Assembly (NCBI GenBank): GCA_026874595.1
Contig: CM049310.1
Span: 90,155,556 to 90,219,555, forward strand
Length of the DNA: 64,000 nucleotides
Source of the DNA: Sipunculus nudus
Lineage: Eukaryota > Annelida > Sipuncula > Golfingiida > Sipunculidae
Direction: 5' to 3'
Every line of letters begins with the position of its first letter. The first letter of the stretch is position 1. Below the pieces are notes generated by a model. It did not search any database. It had not been told where the DNA came from and saw nothing but the letters and a program-made list of their open reading frames with translations. Position numbers and translations under genes: made by a program. This document shows positions 35,801-46,398 of this stretch, one piece after another.

Positions 35801-38800
35801 AAGCCTCATTCTGGATAATCTCAACTGTTTTCGGGTCTCAATTCTTCTTGGTAACCTCAAAACTTTACGAATAACCTCGACCCTTTCCAGATAACCTCAA
35901 CTTTTTCTGGATAACCCAACTCTTTTTTTATACCCTCGACTCTTTCCGGATACCCTTAACGCTTTCCAGATAACCGAAATGCTGTATAGATAAGCTTTAC
36001 TTTTTCCAGATAATCTGAACTGTTTTCCATAATACAGGTCTTGACGATCCTATTTCAGAATATTCTCAACTCTTTCTGAATTACCGCATATACTCAAATA
36101 ATTACTTATAACATCAACTCTTCTAGATATTCTAAACTTTTTCTTGATAATCTCAACTCTTTCCGGATTATTTCAACTCTTTTAGGATAACCTCAATTTT
36201 TTTTCGGATAACCCCAAATATGTTAGGATAACCCTTAATGGATATCTTGAACTCTTTTAGGATCTTTACTCTATTCTAGATAACCTTATTTTTAAACTCT
36301 TCCTGGATTCCCTTAACTCTTTCTTAAGTAGTTCCATTCTTTGCTAATAACCTCAACTTTTTCTGAATACCGTTAACTCTTTCCGGATACCCGAAACATT
36401 TACCTGAATTCCTCAAGTCTATCCGGATCACCTCAACTTTTTGTGGACCCTCTTAAATCTTTCTAGATAAACTGAAGTTTTCCCGGATAACCGCAATTCT
36501 TTCAGGATAACCGCAACGCTTTTCGGGTACACTCTTATCTGCAAACATGAGACATATAAAAAAAAGTTATTTCCAGGTGACTCACTGGCAGAGCCCACAG
36601 TTTCACGCTTACTTTCCGGTACTCACCTCGTATCCAGCGATCTGTGCCGACATACTGTCTACTGGCATTGGCTGTATCGGGTTCTCATGGGTAAGATAAA
36701 GACCATAGGAATTGCTACATCTAACATTGAAAATATTACCATCTTTGCCATGAGGTACAGTTTTCTTTAAATTAAATTTAAAAAATCGTCCTTAGTTGTA
36801 GTACGACCAATAAAAACATTTATTTGACGAAAATTTGCGAAAACCTCTGCCATCTAAAACACTGGATCCTTCCAGATACGTTTCAAAATCCAATCGGATA
36901 AACCAAATATCATGTCCCATCTTTCATATATTTTTGTAGATATTCGTTTTTAACTAACAGTAAGTATTTAACTCATCAGTTAATATATCACATTTAACAT
37001 ATACTCAGGAACTGTATGTGTCTAATGATATATCCCCAAACGAAGATAGCCAGCCCGGCGTGTACTGGACTCGAGGTTGTGATGATGGACTGGCTGGGCA
37101 AGATGTTAAATCTACCGCAGGAGTTCTTGTGGGGAGGCAAAGGAGGTGGAGTCATACAGGTTAGTGCGACAAAGGAGGTAGAGACATAGAGATAAGAGAG
37201 AAAAAGGAGAAAGAGTCATACAGGTCAGTGAGACATAGGCAGTGGATTCATATATGTGAGTGAGTCAAAGGAGGTGGAATCGTACAGGTCTCGGAGACAA
37301 AGGAGACGGAGCCAATCAGGTGAGTGAAACAAAGGAGGTGGAGTTCAAAAGGACAGTAAGACAAAGGGGGTTTACTCTTATAGGTCAGTGAGTCAAAGGA
37401 GGAAGAGTCTTACAGGTCTGTAAGACAAAAAAGTCATACAGGTAAGTCAGACACAGGAGGAAGAGTCATATAGGTAAGTTAGACCAAGGAGGAGGAGTGA
37501 TACAGGACAGTGATACATAAGAGAAGGAGTCTTACAGGTCATCCAGACAAACGTTTGGAGGTTTTTTTTCTAAGGTGGGGTCAATCATTAATAGAGTGAT
37601 GATAACAGGGCATTGTAGATTAGATGGGCGAATGAGGGCTTTACAATGTCCATAAGTGTTGGCGACAAAGTAGGCTTTATAATCCAGATGGGCAAAGTAT
37701 AATATAAAGATCAGTGAGATAATTAATTTGTAATCTCTGGAAGGTAAACGGAAGTAAAATGAGCATTGAAATTAAAATTGTATCAAATTTCTTGTGATTC
37801 TCTATGATATCTTAGATATACGGGCAGATTAAAGATATATATTGAAAATGTATCACCTTGTTGCTGGTTTTCAGATATGATTGAGTAGCTGATTAAATAA
37901 GTAATTTCACTTTAGATATCGCATACTATTAATTCTGCGATTTATTTATAGACTTAAAGTTTTCTGCATTTTTTTTCCCCTAAATGATTAACTATTCTTG
38001 ACTTTTTCTTAAAACGGCACATCCATGAATATCTTCTAGAAATTTTCCTGTTCATAAATGTTCAATCAACGTATCTTTACCATACTCTCTCAACATTTAA
38101 AGGGATCAGCGAGTGAAGTTACACTTGTAACTATGCTGTGTGCCAGAAAACGGGTACTCAGCGAGAAACGGGAAGAACTCAATACGAAAGGAGACTCGGA
38201 AATCATGGGAAAGCTGGTAGCATATTGCTCTGACCAGGTACGTAAAACTGCAAACATACTATTTGAACTATGTAAAATCGGTTGAAATTCTTCTGGGGCA
38301 ACCTTCCGGTCTACTTATAGCCTACAAAACATTCTAAACCTAGGTCATCTTACAGTTGCTGCTTAACTTTGACAAGTTAATATCGCAGCTGATTTTCTGC
38401 TCTGACCAGCTAACATATCAGTCGGTTACCCAAGTATTATGTTTACCGGTAGTCTATTCTCTGACCAGGTAACCTTTCGGGTGGCTTGCTGCTTTGACCG
38501 GGTTTCCATAAAGTAATGTTTGACGACACAACCTTACAGTTGGCGGTCTGATGCATTGCCCACATTAACTTACAGCTGGAGGTCCAATGTTCAGAAGACA
38601 TAACCCTAGAGTTTGAGGTCTAATGCCCTAACGACATTACCCTAGAATAGGAGGTCTTATCCTCGGACGACATACTCGCACAGATGGAGGTCTATATAAT
38701 TGCTCTGACGACATAACCTTACAGCTGGAGGTCTTATGCTCAGACGACTTACCTGAACAGCTCGAGATCTAATGCTCAGATAACACTACCATGGTAAAAA

Positions 38801-41800
38801 TGTATATGTTGGCTTTCTACTGGTCAAATAATTACTCGCTGATAAAAAGATTCTATTAAAAATAATTATAATAGTAATAATAATATTAATAACGGTAATA
38901 ATATAGAAATGTGTATAATTATCTGTAGGCACACTCTTCAGTGGAACGAGCTTGTCTTTTGGCGGCGTTGAAAACCCACAAAGTTGAAAGCGATGAGAAT
39001 TGCTGTATGCGAGGGGACGCTCTGGCTGACGCCATTAATCAGGACAAACAACAAGGACTGATACCTTTTTATGTAGGATTTTTTATTCTTATCTTAACCA
39101 GTTTATTTAAGTTAGTTTTGATTATTTAATAATTTTTGTACTCTAATTCTTACCATCATTACTGTATCCAAAAGAGGCAACTAGCAAAAAAAATATTTTC
39201 AGAAAGCATTATGACATAGGCCTAATAAGACTTTTTAGAAATAATATTAACTTTGACAGGGAAAATTAAAACGGTATATTTAAATATATCAACATATCTT
39301 GCATTTCATTTGAATGTGAATTTCCCGCGTGTTTAAGCCAAATACGTTATGAAATAAATGAATAGTTGCAATATTTTATACATGTATACTATGCACACGA
39401 TTCATCTTTTTTATCATTTAGAAAATTGATGGATTTTGAAGATTATGACATATAAGGTTACGTAAATTTAGCAATATATCAGAGAAGATTATGATTTAAA
39501 TTTGGATTTCTATTTTGCAGGCTGTTGCCACATTAGGTACTACGCCCTCCTGTGCCTTTGATAAACTTCAAGAGATAGGACCTGTCTGTAAGTAAATATC
39601 AATATTGGCTTGTTAATAACGTATGCATTAACTGTGATTTTTTTTTATCAAACCACCTCATGCATTCGTGGACTCAGCCTGTATATATGTGCAAATGAAC
39701 AGTAATCCGGACCAACCTTAGGCCACAACAATAAGAAAATTGTCCTGCACAGTGCGACAGTTCAGAAATTAGATGTTTTCTTAGTGAACACCACAACCTC
39801 TGCAAATGGTCCTGTGTCTCTATCCTACAAAATTACAATATCAAACAGTTCATACTATAATGAAATGCCTGAAATAATAGTATAAAATAGTTAACGACCA
39901 AACATAAGCTGATCAAAGCTAATGTTTGGCCTTACAAGGGATATTTATTTTTATTTTATAATGGCGTTGTTAAGGTTTCAAGTCGCCACCAAGGGCGTTG
40001 CCAAGGGGGGGGGGAGGGGGGGCTGCAGGGGGCCATGAGTAGTACTCACCGTCCTCTCGAAATTTCAATTAGTCAAATAATGTTTAAATGTTTTAAAAAA
40101 GATAAAAAAAATTCCCGTCACTGGTATCCGCAGATTTTGAACTTATTTCAATATAAGGCTTTGCAGCTACCGTTATTAATGTTTTGTTAACTGATAAATC
40201 TGCATTTCCTTAGGTACGATCCTGCAAAGTGATATAACATGATATAAAGTAATAAAACGTGACATATTGCATTTACCAAATATTTCAGCCCCATCCCTCC
40301 CTCAATCCTGGCTCCTTCCCTGGCTCCACCGTTGTTCGTATCAGACATTTCCCCGCAATCAATAAAAACGTAGTGATAATTCCGAAGTGGATAAATGAAT
40401 ATTAAGTGCTATTCGAAAGACAAGAAGGCATGATCCACTGGTATGTTGGCGTTGGTTATCATAGTGCCTGTTTTCCTTACAGGTAATAAAGAAAATGTCT
40501 GGCTACATATAGATGCCTCCTATGCTAGGTCCGCCTTCATATGTCCCGGTTTTGGACCGCTGCTTGATGGTGTGGAGGTACTTAAGTTTTTTATGTTTAC
40601 CAATTAAACTATCACCACTATAGTTGTGAATACACAACTCGATGTTAAGTCAATACATGTATATCATTTCCGATGGAAAGACACCTGTGACGTTAACAAA
40701 TAGTATTCCACCGACATATAGGAAATGTTAAGTGCCAAGTCAAGATCGGTTTTCTAAGTCTACAGATCATTTTTTCCAGGTTCATCAGTCAGGCCAAATG
40801 AAATACTCCATTTCAATATATGCATTTGTTAATAGAAGGAGATAGCTCTTTAAATTAAAATATGTTTTGATATTCATATCTGAGGTGAGTCTTACAATGT
40901 TTTGCAGACAAACATATAGATTTTTTAGATTTAAAAGTGTATTTTGACTTTTTAATAGGTGAATATCATTTTTTTACAATTGTTATCTTCATCTGCCTGG
41001 TTTAATCTCATTAAACCCTTTACCATTTATTTTATTAATTCTGACTTTTGCTTTACAGTTTGCAGATTCTTTCAACTTCAACCCCCACAAATGGATGCTG
41101 GTAAACTTTGATTGTTCGGCCATGTGGTAAGTATGTTTTAGACCGGCTTTTGTGGCTCTGGGATAAACACAGGATTTAAAGCCGGTAGTTCATGGGTTCA
41201 AATCTCAGTCGAGGAGCTTTGAATTTATTTTACGGTTTGTCCCCTTCCTGGGTGAACGCATTGCAGTTAATGGGAAGCCGTGCCCCGCGACAGTGTTTCA
41301 CTTACAAACGCGTGCGTCTTTTATGGCTCCTCGGTGTTATCACCATGCAATTGGGATGGTTACACACCAGGATACAAAATAATATGATAGAAAGCGAGGG
41401 TTACGGTCGTGTCAAGTAGTCCCAAACCGAATTGTAAACTCTGCAGATGTACATACTTAGGGAAAGAATTAGCTACGTCAGCCTTTAAAAAATGGAGGCT
41501 GAAAGAGGACTTCAACCATAAAGATTCTTTAAAAAGTGGGTTTTCTACCTATGCAAAGGGCCGAGTGATTCTAATCCATTTTTATTTTCATATTTTTTAA
41601 CGATTGGTCCATGTAATATTGGTAGAGCTATATACTGAATATGAATAAGGAAAGCCATGCGACAAGATAATATCTTTAATTAACTCTTCATGATGTTAGG
41701 TTTCCACATGGAGGCGACAATTAGAAACTGGGGAGTCATTAAATTATTAGCGCAAGCCTCAGAGGTTCTATTAAGATTTCAGCGGGGTATTTTTTACACC

Positions 41801-44159
41801 ATAATCAAAATCCTACTCCCTCACAGTATAATCCCTGGTATCTCAATAGAAATAAAAAGTAAATGAATTAATATATCGTTTATAATATATTAAAGTGATA
41901 AACATACTCACTAAGGGTTAAGGACACCTCTCAGATTGTGAAAGCCTTCAACGTAGACCCCCTGTTTTTAAAACATGATCAGCAGGCCAACGCCGTGGAT
42001 ATCAGGGTAAGCATGGACGCACTCACAAACACGCGCAAAACAACCAGAAAACATATAAGTGTATACAATGAATTTCTAATTGTTACCACTTCTATAAAGG
42101 ATGTTCGTTTTACTTTTATTTACATGATGGTATCTTAATTGTTTAGTTTAGTTCATAAATCCTTGGATCTCTGGGTATTTAATGGTTCTCATGCAGCTAT
42201 TTCACACTGCAATCGTCCCAGTTCTCTGCAATCATTTGTTTTAACCGTTGCTTGGAGAGCAAGATTCTCTATGTTCGACCAGCAGTTTGAGCACAGAGCA
42301 AAACAAATTGTAATCAGACCAACAAGATCGTTTTTTAATAGGATACAGCTCTAAACATTCAACATGCGACGTCTGCTCTGGTTTGCCTGACTGCACCGGT
42401 TCTGGCACAGGATCATTCAAATTCTTTGCTCTGCCAAACTCTGGAGATGGAACCAGAGAACCTTGCAATAGAAACAGGAGTTTTACGAACGGAGATCTGG
42501 AAAGACTGCAGTAAATGAATGTTTTATCTCCACCATCTATTAATTGGTCCGTCAATTTCTCTTCCAGCACTGGCAGATACCGCTTGGATTTCGTATCCGT
42601 TCACTCAAACTCTGGTTTGTTCTGCGTCTGTACAGAGTGCAGGGATTACGAACACACATCAGAAAGGTAATAAGGCAGGCCTCCCACGCAGGGGGTTCCG
42701 CCTACGAATTTTATAGTTTCCTACACTGCGAAATGCTTTATGTTAATTGGAATTTTCTGAAAGATTTGTGAGCAAACGCAGATTACGACGCAACCTCACG
42801 TCCCCACCATCTAATAATGATGAAACTATTTAGGTTCAAATGAGCCTTTAAATCATATTAAATGAATTTGAGCAATAATGACAAAGACATATATTGGAAT
42901 ACCCAAATATCTTTTTTAGGGATTGTTGCAGGTCTAAAGATTTTAAAATTTAATTCACAATTAACATTAATAAAACGCGATATATCTTGCCTCTGACAAT
43001 TAGCATGCATTCAACAATCATTTTAGCTTAAAATGCATACAAACATCTCGAGGTGTTTCTTTTTCAAGTGTGTATCATCCCTCTCCCTTAAATTTTACAT
43101 TTGACATTTTGACCAATGATTGTTTGATAGAAATGAAGTATAGAAATGAAGTATAACTGCTTCATAATACAAAATATAAAAAGTAGCACATTATTTGTTT
43201 TCAAACGTACAAATGCATGCACAATAAGAAAGCATTATGCCTGTTGATTTATAAGAAATATCCTTCTAAAAATAACACGAGCGCGGTGGCGCCTAGCTGC
43301 CCATTACGATATCGATAGACCAATCATTTTTATTTAATTATACAATGCGTTATTTCTTATTCTGTTTCTTTTTCCTAGCGCCACTTGCACAACAATGCTT
43401 TGTAGCCATCTAAGCCAAATGTTCTTTTTTACGCAATGTGTTGTAATTCTTTTAGCAAACTGCCCTGGCAAAAATATTTGAAGCCCTAGTGAGAGCAGAC
43501 GACAGGTTTGAGGTCACAAATGACGTCATCATGGGATTAGTCTGCTTCAGATTGAAGGTGAGTTGTCATATTTTAATAAAACACCAACTTCCACTGATTA
43601 CCAAGATTCAACATATCCCATTTGCTCAAATCTTGTTCCTTATATTTATATATTTATATGTATATTCCTACTTGACGTTTTGTGGGCTTATATACACATT
43701 AAAATAGATGGATAATTTTTTTTTAATCATGATGTGATGAATCTATTTTATTCCGTGGCCTAATGGTATTTTAATTTTAAACCCCCAGAATCAATCAGTA
43801 TGGCAAATACTCCGTAAGGACTCGATAGTCGCCAACTGTACATGAATGTTTCTTTAATTAGAGAATGTGTATGCATTAAATTTGAACTTTCACTTGCATA
43901 ACTTTTCTAATTTTAACCTCCTCGATCTCAGCAAACGTGAATCTGATTTCAGAATAATTCAAATGGAGTCAATGAGCAGTTACTGAAGAAAATTAATGAA
44001 GACGGCAGGATTCATCTAGTGCCATCTGTTGGGAAAGGCATGTACTACCTGAGATTTGCTGTTTGTTCTGCTGAGACAGAATCAAAAGATATTGAATTTT
44101 CATGGGCTGTAATCAAAGAGTTATCGAACACAGTGCTTGGAGAATCTACAGTTCGTTGA
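32611..44159 (+). CDS. Aromatic-L-amino-acid decarboxylase-like protein, gene B (12 coding exons, 478 aa)
   Basis: This is a PLP-dependent group II decarboxylase of the AADC/DDC family, cytosolic and homodimeric by family rule; human DDC has 480 residues. Exons: 32611-32811, 36577-36690, 37046-37159, 38103-38237, 38929-39072, 39521-39587, 40483-40577, 41059-41126, 41916-42006, 42568-42666, 43456-43557, 43953-44159. All junctions are GT-AG and phases agree. Key residues: H190 in SDQAHSSVER (stacks on PLP), D269 in LHIDASYA (pairs with PLP nitrogen), K301 in FNPHKW (Schiff base). Gly350 in HWQIPLG matches DDC, where HDC and insect Tdc have Ser. Oddities: F330 in DPLFLKH replaces the catalytic-loop Tyr (human Y332); V82 replaces human T82, the catechol contact; the RRFR motif reads FRIR. 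The start has A at -3, G at +4 and an in-frame stop 18 nt upstream. Substrate is therefore uncertain (DOPA, 5-HTP, tyrosine or other), and the product may be an aldehyde rather than an amine. Confidence 0.93.
33489..33599 (+). pseudogene. Dead duplicate of exon 2 inside intron 1
   Basis: Reading ACT AAT TGA CAG CAC CCT and onward gives a copy of exon 2: [17 protein letters not shown] then [16 protein letters not shown], against [17 protein letters not shown] and [16 protein letters not shown]. Three lesions occur at the edges: the conserved Trp codon TGG is TGA, the acceptor AG is TG, and the donor after TGG reads gcatat instead of gtaaga. The 33 codons between remain open. A shifted acceptor (gacag ending at 33500) would skip the TGA, but the donor would still be a poor GC site. 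It looks like a retired mutually exclusive exon or a duplication by-product. Confidence 0.75.
34340..34640. repeat. Imperfect inverted repeat rich in 'atgcgta'
   Basis: 'tgcgtttatatgcgtatatg' near 34354 is matched by the reverse complement of the 'gcataaacgcatggatgcat' to 'acgcataaag' stretch near 34600-34630. A central palindromic 'cgtatacgcg' phrase lies near 34436. It may be a foldback element in intron 1. Confidence 0.35.
35335..36540 (+). repeat. Intron 1 minisatellite, about 21-bp unit
   Basis: More than 50 diverged head-to-tail copies of 'ctttccggataacctcaact' and variants run up to 36 bp before exon 2. Units range from about 18 to 24 bp. The unit resembles 'ctttccggtactcacctc' inside exon 2 (36603-36622 region), which may or may not be its origin. 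Confidence 0.85.
36577..36690 (+). CDS. Gene B exon 2
   Basis: 38 codons, acceptor tttccag, donor gtaaga. It encodes [14 protein letters not shown], the substrate-pocket segment, with Val where human DDC has Thr82, then [11 protein letters not shown] and GIGCIGFSW. Confidence 0.93.
37046..37159 (+). CDS. Gene B exon 3
   Basis: 38 codons, acceptor acgaag, donor gttagt. It encodes [20 protein letters not shown] and ends with the Gly-rich GGKGGGVIQ. Family members usually read ACTELE; here the Glu is Gly. The exon's last ~30 nt seed the repeat array that follows. Confidence 0.92.
37160..37545 (+). repeat. Intron 3 minisatellite, 32-bp unit copied from the exon 3 / donor junction
   Basis: Twelve head-to-tail units (nine of them exactly 32 bp, others 26-33) plus a partial follow exon 3 directly. 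The consensus is 'gtcagtgagacaaaggaggt' then 'ggagtcatacag'. The exon's own end reads 'gcaaaggaggtggagtcatacag' before gttagt. Each unit therefore carries a pseudo exon end plus a donor-like site. Two units read ag/gtaagt (37442 and about 37474), closer to consensus than the real donor. Continuing the frame from exon 3 meets TAG within ten codons. Confidence 0.88.
38103..38237 (+). CDS. Gene B exon 4
   Basis: 45 codons, acceptor tttaaag, donor gtacgt. It encodes [19 protein letters not shown], then the variable loop, and ends KLVAYCSDQ just before the PLP-stacking His. Confidence 0.93.
38330..38800 (+). repeat. Intron 4 minisatellite, about 40-45-bp unit, related to the exon 4 / donor junction
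   Basis: The recurrent phrase is 'ttgctctgac(c/g)a' then 'cataaccttacagctggagg' and 'tctaatgctc'. The exon 4 end reads 'agctggtagcatattgctct' followed by 'gaccag' and gtacgt. Close intronic echoes occur at about 38399 (ctgctctgaccagctaac), 38459 (ctctgaccaggtaac), 38491 (gctttgaccggg) and 38701 (tgctctgacgacataacc). Copies are more diverged than in intron 3. Confidence 0.7.
38929..39072 (+). CDS. Gene B exon 5
   Basis: 48 codons, acceptor ctgtag, donor gtagga. It begins [14 protein letters not shown], whose His190 is the PLP-stacking residue (not the Asn found in insect DHPAA synthases), and ends KQQGLIPFY. Confidence 0.93.
39521..39587 (+). CDS. Gene B exon 6
   Basis: 22 codons plus one base, acceptor ttttgcag, donor gtaagt. 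It encodes [20 protein letters not shown], the ATLGTT PLP-phosphate region; the Cys codon is completed by exon 7. Confidence 0.93.
40005..40033 (+). other. G-run tract, possible G-quadruplex in intron 6
   Basis: A run of about ten G, A, seven G, then 'ctgca' and five G lies on the coding strand within the intron. Confidence 0.5.
40483..40577 (+). CDS. Gene B exon 7
   Basis: Acceptor ccttacag, donor gtactt. It encodes [20 protein letters not shown] with Asp269 pairing to PLP; the family's AYAGSAF reads SYARSAF here. It ends LLDGVE. Confidence 0.93.
41059..41126 (+). CDS. Gene B exon 8
   Basis: 22 codons plus two bases, acceptor tttacag, donor gtaagt. It encodes [20 protein letters not shown] with Lys301 as the PLP Schiff-base lysine. 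Confidence 0.93.
41141..41385 (+). mobile_element. tRNA-derived SINE, copy 2, in intron 8
   Basis: It starts 14 bp after the exon 8 donor. tRNA-like head: 'ttgtggctctgggataaaca' (box A-like) and 'catgggttcaaatctca' (box B). The body has 'gaagccgtgccccgcgaca' and 'gtttcacttacaaacg', matching the reverse complement of 21605-21780 and 49440-49600. It is in the sense orientation relative to the gene. Confidence 0.65.
41916..42006 (+). CDS. Gene B exon 9 (catalytic loop)
   Basis: One base plus 30 codons, acceptor cactaag, donor gtaagc. It encodes [20 protein letters not shown] and ends NAVDIR. This is the mobile loop closing the active site. TTT (Phe330) stands where DDCs have the catalytic Tyr (human Y332; insect DDC reads DPLYLKH). 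Two residues shorter than human in the loop tail. Confidence 0.92.
42568..42666 (+). CDS. Gene B exon 10
   Basis: 33 codons, acceptor cttccag, donor gtaata. It encodes [20 protein letters not shown] and ends LRTHIRK. The usual RRFR is FRIR. Confidence 0.93.
43456..43557 (+). CDS. Gene B exon 11
   Basis: 34 codons, acceptor ctttag, donor gtgagt. It encodes [20 protein letters not shown] and MGLVCFRLK. It is nearly identical to the gene A exon at 514-615. Confidence 0.94.
43953..44159 (+). CDS. Gene B exon 12 (terminal)
   Basis: 68 codons plus TGA (44157-44159), acceptor gatttcag. It encodes [20 protein letters not shown] and [19 protein letters not shown], ending GESTVR. No AATAAA is evident close behind the stop; AATAAA at about 45071 is conserved with copy A (about 2060). 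Confidence 0.93.
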   Translation, partial: NNSNGVNEQLLKKINEDGRIHLVPSVGKGMYYLRFAVCSAETESKDIEFSWAVIKELSNTVLGESTVR

Positions 44160-46335
44160 ACCCCCTGCTATCAATCTTACTTATTGTAGATAATATTCTT
44201 AAAAGATAATATATTTCAATTATTTCCGAGAAAAACTACTTAAGAAAGTGACAAACTAATATGGCATTTTTTTCAATTAATCCTAAGCTTATGTTTTACA
44301 TTTTAGTCTCTTTACAATGATCTGGCATTTATGATGTGTCCCTGCATGCGTAGTTATTTTTGTTTTAGCTGGTAATACAACATGACATATTTTTTCATGA
44401 TATCATCCAATAAGCAGCTGTCGGTTGAGACTGTTGTTGCTTGTAACCATTGACCATGACCGCCATAAGTAGATCTGATATGTTGTAATTATAAAATAAT
44501 GTGTAAGGTAGGTATCTAATTACCTTGTAAAAAATAAGGTCCATTAATCGTCTAATCTACAATATAATTGTCAACCATTGAAATGTAACTAATAACAGTT
44601 TTCATAGAAAATATCAGGTGGATCTGAGGGGATGAAGCGGACTAAATTGCATTTTTAATGTGGTCTATGAATGTGTTATAATTTAAGGAGCCCAGTCACC
44701 TATCTGACTTTTATAAACTAAAGGTTATCCCCTGGAGCTTTTATAAAAATTACTATCCTTAGTTCATTAATATATACACAGAGGATACCAGAATTCACAT
44801 AAATTGTTTTCAGAGGTAGGGGAATGGGAACCTTTAAACTACTTTTAATTAAACTACAGGTTTTTTTTTATGAAAAGTACTTAAGCAAAATATCAAGACG
44901 CCCATTCTAGCCTTCTGAGATAATGCTAAACTGATGAATTTCACCCTAGGAATTAATACTTTGGTATTTATTAAAGTTTCTAAGATTGATATACTATCGA
45001 TTGTTATCAATGTTCACAGGTGCCTGTTGTAAGCAATAGCATAAACATATTTTGTATCAAGAAGTATTTAGGCAATAAATCATACCTATACACGCATATA
45101 TCATTTGAATTTATCTTTTCTGGAGTGTCGTCGTTTGCTTTTGTCTGATCAAACGCTTAACACACAAGTGCAAATGTCCTTTTAAATACACAAATGCCCA
45201 AGAAATCATACTTTTTTGGGAAATTTATATGGTAAGAGAATACATGATCAAGCAATGTTCAGTTTACGAATCCCATTTCAAGTTATGACAAAGATCAAGT
45301 TAGAATTGATGAATCTAAAACCATTGGAGGAAAAGCTGAGTAAAAATTATTAACAACAGATGAAATGGCACCAATTCATAATAAAAGAAAACATAAAATT
45401 ACTAATATGGTTAATTTATTTATAGTTAATAAGAATCCCTACAAATGGTTAGTAACTTCAACAGATATGCTTGAACACAATTACACACACTGCTGAGACG
45501 GTCGTGAGGTGATTTAAAAAAATCCTTGTGTTGATGGAATTTTTTTCCTGCCTGCATTTTAATTTTATTTTAACAAAAATATTTATTTCTTAGTACTAAT
45601 CGAAAAAACACTGTTTATTTTATGTGTAACCTGTTTTTTTTATTTATATTTTAGCACTGAGCAGTCGATAATGTCCGTTCATTTACTATGCAGTTTTTGA
45701 GAAATTTTCTTCATGCCCAATAATATATCTGTTATCATGCAACGTTAGAGGAATATCAGCCCAACAATACCTAACAATTGTCAGGAACATCTATGTGACT
45801 TATAGCAAAAAAAAGAAATTCATAGTTAAAACGGCACAAAATTAACTTTTTCTGATTTGTGATAGCTAAAAATTACAAACTTTCCAGTAATTATAAAATT
45901 TAAGATCTAACAGGATACTGCTACAGATTTTGCAGAGGAAAGGGATCGTTCCATTGCAATATTTTTGCAGATGTTACCAGCATGAGACAAAATACTCCTA
46001 TTTGTATTTCAGTTCTTTACTTTAAACGATCATTTTGTTTATATAGTTTTCGTTGATATACACACCTCTCAGATTGGGGAAGATAGTTCAAAGAGAGTTC
46101 AGATTGTCTGTCATAATTTTCTTGCCAAATGACGCTAGCTGAAGCGTTGTACTACGGACGTAGTTTCAATTTTAAATATTAATCACACCGATCAGACCAT
46201 TTAGGGGATAGGCCCCAAAAGTAGGTTATAAATAGCTAGCTTTGTAATGGTAACACTGAGGAGTTTCCTAGTGCCATTCCATAAATGACCTTTTTATATA
46301 TTAATATTTTATAAGTTTTCCTTTATTACCTTTCC

Positions 46336-46340
<5 letters not shown>
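44160..46340. other. 3' flank of gene B, non-coding
   Basis: It aligns with 1184-2650 of copy A to about 45620. It then contains about 400 bp (45640-46020) absent from A before alignment briefly resumes near 46025. No gene seen. Confidence 0.55.

Positions 46341-46396
<56 letters not shown>
46340..46396. repeat. Compound (AT)n(AG)n microsatellite
   Basis: An AT run passes into about 17 AG units. Confidence 0.9.
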
Positions 46397-46398
<2 letters not shown>

